Positions 28,146 to 36,503 of a stretch of DNA of 47,253 bases are shown one piece after another. The stretch comes from Thermosynechococcaceae cyanobacterium MS004 (GTDB taxonomy: Bacteria; Cyanobacteriota; Cyanobacteriia; Thermosynechococcales; Thermosynechococcaceae). The translations under genes and the position numbers were made by a program. The stretch lies in NCBI GenBank assembly GCA_022402525.1, contig JAKRSB010000010.1, forward strand, positions 1-47,253, written 5' to 3'. The stretch's first letter is position 1; each line of letters opens with the position of its first letter. Below the pieces are notes generated by a model, which was not told the origin of the DNA, searched no databases, and saw only the letters and a list, made by a program, of their open reading frames with translations.

Positions 28146-28431
28146 ACGGACAAAGCAGCAATACGCTGATGTCAAAAAAAATGGATGATTAGAAACGACC
28201 GAGTACACAAGAAATGGCTTCAAGATAGCCATGCTTAGCAGGAAAGAAGCTCAGTCTCTTACTTCACCTAGAGCGAGTGCTAGTTGTATCAACTTGTTAA
28301 AAACCTGATTATGATTTCATTGGCTTGTCCAGGAACATAACTCCTTTAAGAGATTTAACTAGCTCTTGAAGCTAGTATTCCGAAAGACAAGCTTGAACAG
28401 AGACAGAGCAGGATTTGATCACTCTAAGTAT

Positions 28432-28587
28432 TTAGGTGTTGATGTTAAAAGGGGTAGAACCATCGGAATCTTGAAGAATTCCATTGAAGGTAAAAGAGTC
28501 GTCGGTAGGAGCTTTGCCGAGGAATTGGGTCAAAGCGTCAACGTCACCGTAGGACAAAAGCTTAGGTGCAGTGTACTGAGATTTCAT
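28432..28587 (-). CDS. Lasso-type RiPP precursor peptide
   Basis: A 51-residue peptide in the gap between cyclase and kinase. The leader carries the lasso recognition pattern: Y5, P8, L10, G14 and L19-T20, in a YTAPKLLSYGDVDALT stretch. The rest is acidic and Gly/Asn/Phe-rich, with D29, D30, D40 and D42, and ends in Thr51. If T20 is the usual -2 residue, the core starts at F22 and D29 or D30 would close an 8- or 9-residue ring. If G24 is residue 1, D30 gives a 7-residue ring. GGAG lies 7 nt before the ATG, and a consensus promoter lies about 40 nt upstream. The opposite-strand 74-codon ORF here is a shadow. Confidence 0.85.
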   Translation of the reverse strand: MKSQYTAPKLLSYGDVDALTQFLGKAPTDDSFTFNGILQDSDGSTPFNINT

Positions 28588-28626
28588 TAGGGGGCTCCGT
28601 AAGGTAAATGAAGTTGCCTTCGACCT

Positions 28627-28656
28627 AATATAATTCAGCGGTCAGGAAAGTGTCAA
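28627..28656 (-). promoter_or_regulatory. Sigma-70-type promoter of the RiPP precursor
   Basis: On the minus strand a perfect -35 TTGACA (28651-28656) is followed, after 18 nt, by TATATT (28627-28632). Transcription would start near 28620, giving a leader of about 30 nt before the precursor ATG. It lets the precursor be made in excess over its enzymes. Confidence 0.75.
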
Positions 28657-28706
28657 ACATTCCCCAAAAAGCCGTATTGCCAAGAATTATGCCGGATTTA
28701 GACCCT

Positions 28707-28734
28707 TCTATCTATAAATCTATCCATAGATAGA
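28707..28734. other. Inverted repeat upstream of the precursor promoter
   Basis: TCTATCTAT and ATAGATAGA pair over 9 bp around a 10-nt loop, about 50 nt upstream of the -35 box. It may be an operator or a 3' hairpin of the cyclase transcript. The rest of the gap at 28588-28930 holds nothing recognised. Confidence 0.4.
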
Positions 28735-28930
28735 TAGAGGCGTATCTAGATTTCGATGCCACCGCAAAAGGAATATTGACTAAAGCTCTAAGGATACGTC
28801 TGAAAAGGATCCAGCTTATAGGGATGAATCTGCTCAGAATGGAAGCTAGAGCTAATAATATGTAGGCTGTCTGCTTAAATTCATACGGCCGACTAAAAAT
28901 AGGTCGCTGATGGAATGACGCAGAGTAATT

Positions 28931-30943
28931 TCAACATTTCTTAAGTCTTAGCCAAAGAGCTAGGGTAATTACAAACCACAAGGCTCCAATGTTCTCGCCG
29001 CTGTTATTCATAAGGATTCTGTATTGCTCTCTTGCGTGGTCAAGATTTAGATAACCTTCTAATCGATTAAAGTCTTGGTCAGCAATTTCATCTAAAAGCG
29101 GGCGATCATATTTTTGGAGGCCGTGAAAAAAAACGGCTGTGGCGCTGCCTTTACTGCCGCGCCACTGAATATCAGGCGGCAAAATACCGTCCATCCCACG
29201 CCGCAGGATCATTCTGGACCACCCTTGGCTGAGTTTTTGGGAGGCGGGGAGCGCTAAGCAGTATTCAACCAGGCGCTTGTCTAAGAATGGATGGGTTGTT
29301 TCGACGCCATGCACCGCAGACATGGGGCCTACAATTTCAAGGGGCAGCACCATCGTGCCAGAGGTCAGCGTTCTCCATTGAAATTCTCGCTCTGATTGCG
29401 GCGGCGGTAAGTTTGGCTCAAATTCTTGCTGTCTCTGGGGATAGTTGAGCCGTGCTAAAAAGCTGGGATTGAAATAAGGAAATGGGTTTGGAGTGGGCGA
29501 TCGCCGCTGACGTCGTTTTTTGCGAAGCTGACGCAACTGGCGGAGGCCGTCTAATTCCTTGAGGCCAAACTCATACCACAGGCGCTTACGGCTGAACTGA
29601 ACAATGGGACTCAGCTGATCGATTGCTTGAGCAAGGCTGACCCACCGCCGAGCGCGGCCCAACTTTTTTAGCGTTGGGAAGCTATGGAGCCTCACTAAGC
29701 CGCTCACCGTGGTGCCAGCACGCTCATATCTCTGCACAAACAGCGTCGCTTCTTGAATGAGCAATTGCCACTGAAGCGCCTGGGCGGATTCGGTGAGGAG
29801 ATTAAGGCCATGCCCCACCACGGTATCGCCATCAAATCCGCTCATCAGGACGCGCACGCCATTTTCTTGGGCAGACCGATTTACAATCCAGTTGAAGTAG
29901 GCATTGCCAATCAGCGGTTCATCCACTGCACCAAACAGACTCTCCCATTCTGTTAGTGCGCCCAAGACATCCCCACGAATGTCGTGGTGGGTAAAGTGAC
30001 CCTGGGCCAAAACCTTATGGATGAATTCGCTTTCATCACTGGCAGGGACATCGGGATAGGTATGGGAAAAGGTATGAATGGGCGCTTGCTGATGCTTGAG
30101 GCTGAGATACCTTGCGCTACAGGCCACTGAAGAGGAATCTAGACCGCCGCTGAGGTGTGCGCCGACGGGGTAGGCGCTTCTCATGCGGCACTGGACTGCG
30201 CTTAAAAAGATCTCTCGGTATTCTTCGGCGTAGTCTGCGTCGGAGGCGCGGTGAATCTCTCTGGTGGGGTCAAGCTGCCAGTATTGGTACTCTTGAGGAG
30301 CTTCTCCTAGCCGAAGCGTGAGGGCGTGGGCGGGGGGCAAACGCCAGATATTTTGATAGATCGTAATCCGTCGATCATTGACGTTGGCAGCGAGGCAGTC
30401 CGCAATTCTGGTTTCGTTAAGCTGAGGTGAAACTTCTTCTAGGGCAAGGATTGCCTTGATTTCTGTCGCAAAGGCGAAGGCCTGTGATTGAGTGTAGAAG
30501 TAGAACGGCTTGACGCCAAAATGGTCGCGGGCGCAGAAGAGGGTTTGGTTGGGAGCGTCCCAGAGGGCAAAGGCAAAGTCACCTAGTAAATGCTCTGGGC
30601 AGGCTGCACCCCATTGGCGGTAGGCGGCTAGCAGGATATCGCTATCGGTCAGGCGATCGCCAGAATATTGCTGAAGGCCCAGCCGGTCGATGAGTTCGGC
30701 TCGGTTATCGAGGCGCACATCGGCGGTAATGGCGTACTGAAGGGCTGCATCCCAATGGGGTAGCTTTTCCTGGAGAGACTCTGGCGTGGTCCACAGCATT
30801 TGGTGGCCCAGCCCCACAGAACCCTCACACCATAGCCCCTGTCCATCGGGGCCACGATGGGCGATCGCCTCAAGCATTACAGAGAGCTGAGCTTCTCCGA
30901 CAGGCCGCCCATCCTGATATAGAAGTCCTAAAATACCGCTCAT
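28931..30943 (-). CDS. Lasso peptide isopeptide-forming cyclase (asparagine synthetase-like)
   Basis: Asparagine-synthetase-B-like enzyme of 670 residues. In lasso pathways this protein adenylates an Asp or Glu side chain of the core peptide, and the new N terminus attacks it to close the ring. The N-terminal Ntn domain starts MSGILG, so the glutaminase Cys2 is replaced by Ser and no ammonia donor is expected; that argues against true asparagine synthesis. RGPDGQG (30-36) and GDFAFALWD are kept. The pyrophosphatase motif SGGLDSSS is at 265-272. It sits downstream of the B1 and B2 genes and upstream of the precursor, all on the minus strand. Confidence 0.9.
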   Translation of the reverse strand: MSGILGLLYQDGRPVGEAQLSVMLEAIAHRGPDGQGLWCEGSVGLGHQMLWTTPESLQEKLPHWDAALQYAITADVRLDNRAELIDRLGLQQYSGDRLTDSDILLAAYRQWGAACPEHLLGDFAFALWDAPNQTLFCARDHFGVKPFYFYTQSQAFAFATEIKAILALEEVSPQLNETRIADCLAANVNDRRITIYQNIWRLPPAHALTLRLGEAPQEYQYWQLDPTREIHRASDADYAEEYREIFLSAVQCRMRSAYPVGAHLSGGLDSSSVACSARYLSLKHQQAPIHTFSHTYPDVPASDESEFIHKVLAQGHFTHHDIRGDVLGALTEWESLFGAVDEPLIGNAYFNWIVNRSAQENGVRVLMSGFDGDTVVGHGLNLLTESAQALQWQLLIQEATLFVQRYERAGTTVSGLVRLHSFPTLKKLGRARRWVSLAQAIDQLSPIVQFSRKRLWYEFGLKELDGLRQLRQLRKKRRQRRSPTPNPFPYFNPSFLARLNYPQRQQEFEPNLPPPQSEREFQWRTLTSGTMVLPLEIVGPMSAVHGVETTHPFLDKRLVEYCLALPASQKLSQGWSRMILRRGMDGILPPDIQWRGSKGSATAVFFHGLQKYDRPLLDEIADQDFNRLEGYLNLDHAREQYRILMNNSGENIGALWFVITLALWLRLKKC

Positions 30944-31093
30944 AAAATCTTGGTACGCTTAAAGGAGCCAACTGAGGCAAGAACGTTGGCTGGGGTAAAG
31001 TTAGCTTGCCGTGAGCTGAGGGTGGTCTTAGGCAAAGCAGTCGCTAAGATACTCAGTTGGTGGAGCGAAATGGGTAGAGCGACCTTGGGAGCG

Positions 31094-31540
31094 TTAGATT
31101 GGCAGCGGCGGCAATGCCGTGTACTCAGAGATCTTACTGACCTGTCCCATCACCACATGCCCCTGAAACTCGATCCAGGCATGGGCATCAAGACCCCCAG
31201 AAGCATCTTTGGCGACCCCAATCTTGAACAACGAGGGGCAGTGACGCTGATCCAGTAAGACCTTGGTGGTGAGCGCCCGCGCTAAGCACTTCGCACCGCC
31301 GGGCGTAAACCGAGCGCTGAGGTTGACTGCCCACACAATTTGGCGCACGGTCTGTACGTCTGTTTTTGCAGACAGTACGGCTTTTGCTGGCCGCTGACCG
31401 AGCTTCAGCGAAAGCTTCCAGAGCCGCTCAAAGGGCACCAGCCACAGCCCCAGGCGAATGAGGGTTAGTAAAAGATAGGTTTGAAGCAGAATAATTCGGT
31501 CTGGTGGGCTAAGCTTCCAAAAATTGCGAAGGGGCTTCAT
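31094..31540 (-). CDS. Lasso peptide biosynthesis B2 protein (transglutaminase-like leader peptidase)
   Basis: A 148-residue papain/transglutaminase-fold protein that cuts the leader from the precursor before ring closure. The catalytic Cys is C85 in GGAKCLARAL and the His is H120 in DAHAWIEF; an acidic residue nearby (E124) may complete the triad. The N terminus has a hydrophobic stretch near 16-36 that could form a membrane-associated helix. It lies 52 nt after the B1 gene stop and about 150 nt before the cyclase start, as expected for one transcript. Confidence 0.88.
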   Translation of the reverse strand: MKPLRNFWKLSPPDRIILLQTYLLLTLIRLGLWLVPFERLWKLSLKLGQRPAKAVLSAKTDVQTVRQIVWAVNLSARFTPGGAKCLARALTTKVLLDQRHCPSLFKIGVAKDASGGLDAHAWIEFQGHVVMGQVSKISEYTALPPLPI

Positions 31541-31554
31541 GGGAGTGGGGTTAC

Positions 31555-31610
31555 GCCTTAATCTCTATGCCTTAATCTCTATGTCTTAATCTCTATGCCT
31601 TAATCTCAAT
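31555..31610. repeat. Four 14-nt tandem units
   Basis: GCCTTAATCTCTAT-like units occur between B2 and B1. The last unit overlaps the stop and final codons of B1. Confidence 0.93.
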
Positions 31611-31901
31611 AAGCTGGGCGCTCAATAAGTCAACCAGAAGCACCTGAATATCCTGCTCACAGGTCTGAAGATCTACTTCATATTCTTGCGTAATGGCTTC
31701 GCAAATCTCGCGGACCGATTTTGGGTCTTGAATCAGGAGCCAAACGCTATTGCCAACGGAATTCAGACCGTAGTAGGTGCCCGTTTTTAGGTTGAGAATC
31801 ACAGACTCTCCAGCTAAATCTGACGAGACTTGATCTGGACTGGCAACCACAACCGTTTCTGGGGAAATGACTGGATCTGCGGAAGGTGGCTGCTCATTCA
31901 T
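31593..31901 (-). CDS. PqqD-like RiPP recognition protein (lasso B1)
   Basis: A 102-residue protein of the PqqD/RRE type. The recognisable core is GESVILNLKTGTYYGLNSVGNSVW at about 31-54, a winged-helix start, followed by an amphipathic C-terminal helix pair ending LSAQLIEI. Such proteins bind the Y-P-G-L-T leader of the precursor and bring it to the peptidase. The ATG at 31901 gives the usual length; a TTG at 31943 is possible but adds an unrelated cysteine-rich stretch. It is the first gene of the minus-strand lasso operon, divergent from the TPR gene. Confidence 0.85.
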   Translation of the reverse strand: MNEQPPSADPVISPETVVVASPDQVSSDLAGESVILNLKTGTYYGLNSVGNSVWLLIQDPKSVREICEAITQEYEVDLQTCEQDIQVLLVDLLSAQLIEIKA

Positions 31902-32066
31902 AGGCCAAGGCTGTATACAGAGAGTGCAAAATGTTCTCCTCAATTTAACCTATGTTTTTTACTCCGTCTATGATGTAAATACTGGATAAAGGGCTATAAA
32001 GCATGCTGGAGCTGTAAAAAAATAAGCCTATAGTTTTTTTCTATTTTTCTCCCAAATTTTCCCAAG

Positions 32067-32600
32067 ATGACTTCTTCTTCTGCCTCTAACGAAACAAAGC
32101 CCTATGCCTTGGGGCAAGCTGCTTTTGAGCGCGGTCAGTATCGAGAGGCGATCGCCTATTTTGAGGAAGCCTTGAGTTTGGTGTCTGGGGATTCCAGGCG
32201 GGGGGGCGAAATTCAAATTTGGCTGGTTACGGCCTATGATGCGGCAGGGCGATCGGATGCAGCCTTGACCCTTTGTCAAAAGCTGCGCACCCACTCCAGC
32301 TACGAAACCCGCCAGCAGGCCAAGCAGCTCCTGTATGTCTTAGAAGCGCCTAAGCTACAGCTTAAGTCAGAATGGTTGACCCAGATCCCTGAAATTAAAG
32401 ATTCTGGAGAAGTTCCCCGCTACCGTGCAGCGGGGCAGGGGTCTCAGCGCTCAGCCCCCGCCAGCCCAGCTTGGCAAACCGAGCCGATGGAGCCGATTGA
32501 CCCGAAGGAAAGCCGTGGGTTTCTGGGGCTGGCGCTTGGGCTAAGTGCTGCCATCCTTGGAATTTGGTGGCTCAGTACGGCTTCGGCTAATCTGTTTTGA
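32067..32600 (+). CDS. TPR protein with C-terminal membrane anchor
   Basis: A 177-residue protein. A tetratricopeptide unit covers about residues 13-40 (ALGQAAFERGQYREAIAYFEEAL), with a second, weaker unit near 50-76. A Pro/Ser-rich linker leads to a hydrophobic anchor near 152-171 (LGLALGLSAAILGIWWLS), so the TPR face should be cytoplasmic. It is probably a protein-protein interaction adaptor; the partner is unknown. It shares a divergent promoter region with the lasso operon, but no functional link is visible. Confidence 0.8.
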   Translation: MTSSSASNETKPYALGQAAFERGQYREAIAYFEEALSLVSGDSRRGGEIQIWLVTAYDAAGRSDAALTLCQKLRTHSSYETRQQAKQLLYVLEAPKLQLKSEWLTQIPEIKDSGEVPRYRAAGQGSQRSAPASPAWQTEPMEPIDPKESRGFLGLALGLSAAILGIWWLSTASANLF

Positions 32601-32647
32601 CTATTTTTTGGTTTGTCAATTTTTTGCTTTGACTATTTTTTGCTTTG
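32596..32647. repeat. Three to four 16-nt tandem units
   Basis: TTTGACTATTTTTTGG-like units fill the gap between the convergent TPR and PmbA/TldE genes and overlap the TPR stop codon. Their T-runs could aid termination. Confidence 0.88.
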
Positions 32648-33940
32648 TCAAGCCATGACTGAAAGCCCCTCCAGCAAAATGGATGGCGTATAGCAAGAGC
32701 CGTACCAGTCTGCATCATTGCCGAGGCCAATGACTTGGTTTAGCACCTCGTAGACATTACCGGACACTAGGGTATCTTTGACCCGTCCGAGGATGTTGCC
32801 CTGCTCCACCCGAAACCCCAAGTCAACGTTAATGGCGAAGTCACCAGAAATGCTGCCCACTTCGCCTAAAAACTGATCGACGATTAGGCCGTTGTCCAAA
32901 AGAGCCAGCAGGTCTGCAAAGCTATGCTGTCCTGGCGCAATCATTAAATTAAACAGCCCCGGACTTGGATAGCGCTCTAGTCCAGGGCGAAAGCCGTTAC
33001 CCGTGCTGCCGCAGCCCAGTTGTCGCCCTAGGGTTCGGTCAGTATAGAACAGCTGAAGGACACCCTGCTGAATAAACTCAACGCGACGGGTGGTTATGCC
33101 TTCATCATCAAAGGGCCGACCAAAGGGGCCAAGATTTGGGTCTTGAAATAGCGTTAGCGCTGGGGAAAGAATGGGCTGACAAAGGCGATCGCTCCAGGGA
33201 GAGGCACCTTCAAGGACGCGCTTGCTGTTGAGGGCGGCTTCCACCGTCAACCAGAGTAGCTCTGCGGCCTTGCCGGTAAACAGCACGGGGAGACGGCCCA
33301 CGGGGGACGCGCTGTCTGCTTGAGACCACTGAAGGCGCTCGGTAAGGCTCAGCTTATATCGGGAAATATCCAGGGTGTCACGCTGGGTTTGTTCCGCCTC
33401 AATACAGAGTAGGTCTTCGCCACGCACCCATTCTGCTGCACCATAGATGGAGAGAATTTGATTGGTATGGTCGCAGGCTAAACCTTGGGAGTTAAAGAGC
33501 TGGGTGGTCGTGCTTTCCTGCTCTAGCTCTAGGACACACTGCAAGTCTTCATATTCATCAAGCAGCTGATCGATGACCGCTTCTCCCCACTGCATCAGTT
33601 GAGGAACATCCACTGTCTCTCCATACTGGGAGCGGCAGTTTTTGGGTGGGATATTGGTCAGCTCTATGGCTTCTGGCTCGTTGAGGCGGCTAAGGGCGAT
33701 CGCGGTTTCCACGAGTTTTTCCGGCGGCAGGGTGCCGTAGGCCACCGCCATCCCCGGTCGACCTTCCACCCAGAGGCGCAGCGCTGTCCCCTCTGAGTCA
33801 CGGCTTTCAAGCTGCTTGAGCGCATTGGACTCAAACAAGACAGGCTGATGCCGCGATCGCTCTACAAACACCTCCGCCGCCTCAGCACCTGAGCGGAGCG
33901 CCAAATCGAGAAGCTGTTCGGCAAAGGGCGTAGGCATCAT
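32648..33940 (-). CDS. TldD/PmbA family protein (PmbA/TldE-like)
   Basis: A 430-residue protein of the TldD/PmbA family. TldD carries the zinc HExxxH site; this protein lacks it and so matches the TldE/PmbA partner, which shapes the barrel that admits unfolded peptides. The C-terminal GSISGDFAINVDLGFRVEQG and the VSGNVYEVL segment are typical. TldD/E heterodimers mature peptide antibiotics such as microcin B17. The tldD gene is not in the window. The RiPP cluster is about 0.7 kb away, but a role in it is only a possibility. Confidence 0.85.
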   Translation of the reverse strand: MMPTPFAEQLLDLALRSGAEAAEVFVERSRHQPVLFESNALKQLESRDSEGTALRLWVEGRPGMAVAYGTLPPEKLVETAIALSRLNEPEAIELTNIPPKNCRSQYGETVDVPQLMQWGEAVIDQLLDEYEDLQCVLELEQESTTTQLFNSQGLACDHTNQILSIYGAAEWVRGEDLLCIEAEQTQRDTLDISRYKLSLTERLQWSQADSASPVGRLPVLFTGKAAELLWLTVEAALNSKRVLEGASPWSDRLCQPILSPALTLFQDPNLGPFGRPFDDEGITTRRVEFIQQGVLQLFYTDRTLGRQLGCGSTGNGFRPGLERYPSPGLFNLMIAPGQHSFADLLALLDNGLIVDQFLGEVGSISGDFAINVDLGFRVEQGNILGRVKDTLVSGNVYEVLNQVIGLGNDADWYGSCYTPSILLEGLSVMA

Positions 33941-33960
33941 GGGTTAGCGTTCCACTAGAT

Positions 33961-34824
33961 CTAAGCGAGGTCTAGGGTTTGCAAAAGCCAAAACCCGGCA
34001 AAGGATTGATCCTTGGCGTCAGACTGTATGGCCAGAAAATGGACATTTCGGGTGGACTGCTTCGCTTGGTCAAAGTATGCGGCTTCGGCGCGAAGCGCCT
34101 CTGTATTGAGAGGGGCCAAAATCCAGCGATCGCTCAAGCCCGTCTCCAGCAACAGACGCGGTAGCGGCTCAGACGCCACGGATAGGGTGGCAACTTCAAG
34201 GCCAGACATCCAGCCCGCAAGGGGCACCGCGCGCCGCGAAAGAATCACCAGCCCTGGAATAATGGTGTCTGAGGGGAGCGCCAATAGCTCTAGGGGAATA
34301 CTCTCGCGAAAGGGAATGTCCCATTCATTGATTGCTGTGAGATCTTCTAGGCTGAGAGACACAAACGACCAGCCCTCGCCCCGCAGCGCATCGGGAAGCT
34401 GCTGCGCCACCATCGGCTCAAAGGTTGGCGGTGGCGGCATCAGGGGCTGGAACCCTGGGTGTTTGGGATAGACCATCTGCGATCGCTCCTGAAGCCACTG
34501 CACAAGCGCAAAGGTGCGGCGGCTCTGCTGGGCCGGAATTTCTAGGGCGGTACAGGCTCTTGTCAGAATGGCGGTCATAGGTCGCCGGAAAAATCGAATT
34601 TTTTCCGGCTTTGCGGTAGAGGCTAGGTCAAATCGCGCCTGCCAAGCTGCGATCGCTTCACTCAAGGTATCTTGGAGCCAACGCGCATTGGCTTCAGCCC
34701 CAGCGCAGAACCGCGCAAACTCAAAGGTGCGCGATCCATTACAGACCAGAACTTCCCAGAGCTTTTTGCCCTGCTCATCTAAAATCGGGCGCGAATAAAA
34801 ATCAATTTCCCAAGCTTCTGTCAT
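33961..34824 (-). CDS. Tab2/Atab2 family RNA-binding protein
   Basis: A 287-residue homologue of Tab2, which in Chlamydomonas is needed to translate psaB of photosystem I. The W-E-I-D-F-Y-S-R-P-I-L-D-x-x-G-K-K-L-W-E opening is the hallmark, and the C-terminal block DRWILAPL with ...FWLLQTLDLA also fits. The plus strand is read from the ATG at 34824; the in-frame upstream extension to 34872 consists of intergenic repeats and is rejected. It lies 20 nt after the start of the PmbA/TldE gene on the same strand, so the two may be co-transcribed. Confidence 0.85.
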   Translation of the reverse strand: MTEAWEIDFYSRPILDEQGKKLWEVLVCNGSRTFEFARFCAGAEANARWLQDTLSEAIAAWQARFDLASTAKPEKIRFFRRPMTAILTRACTALEIPAQQSRRTFALVQWLQERSQMVYPKHPGFQPLMPPPPTFEPMVAQQLPDALRGEGWSFVSLSLEDLTAINEWDIPFRESIPLELLALPSDTIIPGLVILSRRAVPLAGWMSGLEVATLSVASEPLPRLLLETGLSDRWILAPLNTEALRAEAAYFDQAKQSTRNVHFLAIQSDAKDQSFAGFWLLQTLDLA

Positions 34825-34828
34825 TACG

Positions 34829-34875
34829 GCCCAATCAACGCTTACTACCCAATCAACACTTATTCCAATCAACCC
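34829..34875. repeat. Three degenerate units of about 17 nt
   Basis: CCCAATCAACGCTTACT-like units lie just upstream of the Tab2 start and make a false N-terminal extension of that ORF. Confidence 0.8.
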
Positions 34876-34978
34876 TTGCTCAAGAGATCCTACAGCCTGC
34901 TAACTCAACGGTCTGTTGAGCAGACGTTGATAAAGACCTTTAAGGAAGACAACTAAATTAAGACAACTAAATTAAAAC

Positions 34979-35150
34979 AACGTGAGTTCGATAAAAACAA
35001 CCGCCCCTCATCCTCCCATCATCCTTCTCCCTAGGGAGAAGGAGGGGCAATTAGAAGGAGGGATAACTAAAAATCAAGCTGCTTAAGCCCCTCGCCTTTG
35101 GGAGAGGGGTTTGGGGTGAGGGGATTCAAATGCATCATCGAACTCACGTT
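34979..35150. mobile_element. MITE-like element, 172 bp
   Basis: Perfect 14-bp terminal inverted repeats AACGTGAGTTCGAT (34979-34992) and its complement (35137-35150) enclose a non-coding, G/C-rich palindromic core (CTTCTCCCTAGGGAGAAG and AGCCCCTC...GAGGGG type stems). AAAAC flanks both ends directly (34974-34978 and 35151-35155), as a 5-bp target duplication would. The element sits inside a small array of ACAACTAAATTA units. No transposase is present, so it must be mobilised in trans. Confidence 0.7.
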
Positions 35151-35176
35151 AAAACAACTAAATTAAGGCGACCTGT

Positions 35177-35215
35177 AAAAAACACTCCCCAACAAGCATC
35201 TCATGCTGGGGAGTG
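35177..35215 (-). terminator. Intrinsic terminator of htpX
   Basis: On the minus strand, CACTCCCCA pairs with TGGGGAGTG (9 bp, with an inner GCAT/ATGC pair), followed by six T at 35182-35177. It lies 75 nt after the htpX stop. Confidence 0.88.
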
Positions 35216-35289
35216 ACACTGCTGAACTTAATTCACTTTCTGTGAAGATTTGGGGGATATGACTTAACCGCTGAAGTCAACCACTGAGC

Positions 35290-36171
35290 TTAACCTCTGA
35301 CAAAGCGAGACCTTGAAGATCCCAGCTGATGGTCAAGCGCTAGCAAACGCTGCACTCGATCTTCTGTGGCGGGGTGGGTTGAGAATAGGCTCCGCAAGAG
35401 ATTGCGCGGGAGCGGATTGATAATGAGCAGCGGCGCAAAGGCAGGGCTTGCCTCAAGGGGCTGCTGGGCGGCTGAAGATTCTAGACGCTGAAGGGCGCGA
35501 GCCAGCGCTTGGGGATTCCCCGTAAGGCGAGCAGCACCCTCATCTGCGGCAAATTCACGGGTGCGCGAGATACCGAGCTGAATAATGGTCGCGGCCAGCG
35601 GCGCAACAAAAATAGTCACCAGCAGCCCAATCGGGTTAGGCCCATTGTTTTCGTTCCGGCTGCCGCCAAAGAAAAACATGCTGTAGCTGGCCATCTGACC
35701 GAGATAGGCGATCGCACCCCCCACGGTGGCGGCAACGGCTTGGGTTAGGGTATCGCGGTTGGCAATATGGGTCAGCTCGTGGGCAATCACACCCTCTAGC
35801 TCATCTTCCGGCAAAAATCGAACGAGTCCTTCGGTAACGGCTACCGCAGCATGGGCGGGGTCACGCCCCGTGGCAAAGGCATTTAACCCATTGCTGGGCA
35901 CAACATAAACCTGGGGCATCGGGAGATTGGCGCGCTGGGAGAGCCGCTGAACGATGCGATAGACCCCAGGAGCTGTTTCAGGCCCCACGGGCTGAGCATT
36001 GTAAGCAGACAGCGCAATTTTGTCAGAGAAAAACCAGGAGCTAAAATTCATCACGGCCGCCATACCCAGACCAATGATGGAGCCATAGGTGCCGCCAAAC
36101 AAGAGTGTACTAATGGCAATGAGGAGTCCGCTCAATAGCCCTAGGAGCAAAACTGTTTTTATGTGTTTCAC
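35290..36171 (-). CDS. htpX: Protease HtpX homologue
   Basis: Membrane zinc metalloprotease (M48B) for quality control of membrane proteins. The product is 293 residues from the GTG at 36171, which has AAGGA about 9 nt upstream and gives the typical MKHIKTVLLLGLLSGLLIA start. A longer GTG start at 36216 is less likely. Two membrane helices lie near 5-23 and 26-44. The zinc site is HELTH (131-135), with a glutamate in SRTREFAADE as third ligand. Two further hydrophobic segments lie near 145-165 and 183-200. It is divergent from hslO, another stress gene. Confidence 0.95.
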   Translation of the reverse strand: MKHIKTVLLLGLLSGLLIAISTLLFGGTYGSIIGLGMAAVMNFSSWFFSDKIALSAYNAQPVGPETAPGVYRIVQRLSQRANLPMPQVYVVPSNGLNAFATGRDPAHAAVAVTEGLVRFLPEDELEGVIAHELTHIANRDTLTQAVAATVGGAIAYLGQMASYSMFFFGGSRNENNGPNPIGLLVTIFVAPLAATIIQLGISRTREFAADEGAARLTGNPQALARALQRLESSAAQQPLEASPAFAPLLIINPLPRNLLRSLFSTHPATEDRVQRLLALDHQLGSSRSRFVRG

Positions 36172-36503
36172 GGTCTTTGATCCTTGATCATGCTGTGAGA
36201 TAGCATCAGACGCCACCCTTCAGCAGCGTCGTTTATACTCTCTATTCTTAAGGAGGCGATCGCCCTACTTTTAGGTTAGTAATGCGTATCCATAAGTTCG
36301 GAATTCTCAACCTTAAAACGCAAACAAAGCTCTTGCAGGCGATTCACAAAGTTCTTCAGCCTAAAACTCTGGCAACCGCCTCAGCTCAGTTAGTCCCAAA
36401 CTCTGGCTCAAACTCTATCCCATACTCCGTCCCATCCTCTGATTGAACGGCTGCTTGAGAATTTCGGCACAATTTAGCATAGGATATGGAAGTATTATTT
36501 TGG
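36172..36503. other. Intergenic region between htpX and hslO
   Basis: Apart from weak CAAACTC/CCCATAC-type repetition near 36395-36440 and one HIP1-related site near 36257, I see no ORF or clear promoter. Confidence 0.5.

Noticed and set aside
28366-28590. A 74-codon plus-strand ORF
   Set aside because: It lies antisense to the lasso-type precursor, which has the better start, promoter and leader motif.
28931-30943. True asparagine synthetase B
   Set aside because: The glutaminase Cys2 is Ser, and the gene sits with a PqqD-like protein, a leader peptidase and a lasso-type precursor.
32648-33940. PmbA/TldE homologue as part of the lasso cluster
   Set aside because: TldD/E can process peptides, but the gene is on the far side of an unrelated TPR gene, its partner is absent, and the cluster already has its own leader peptidase.
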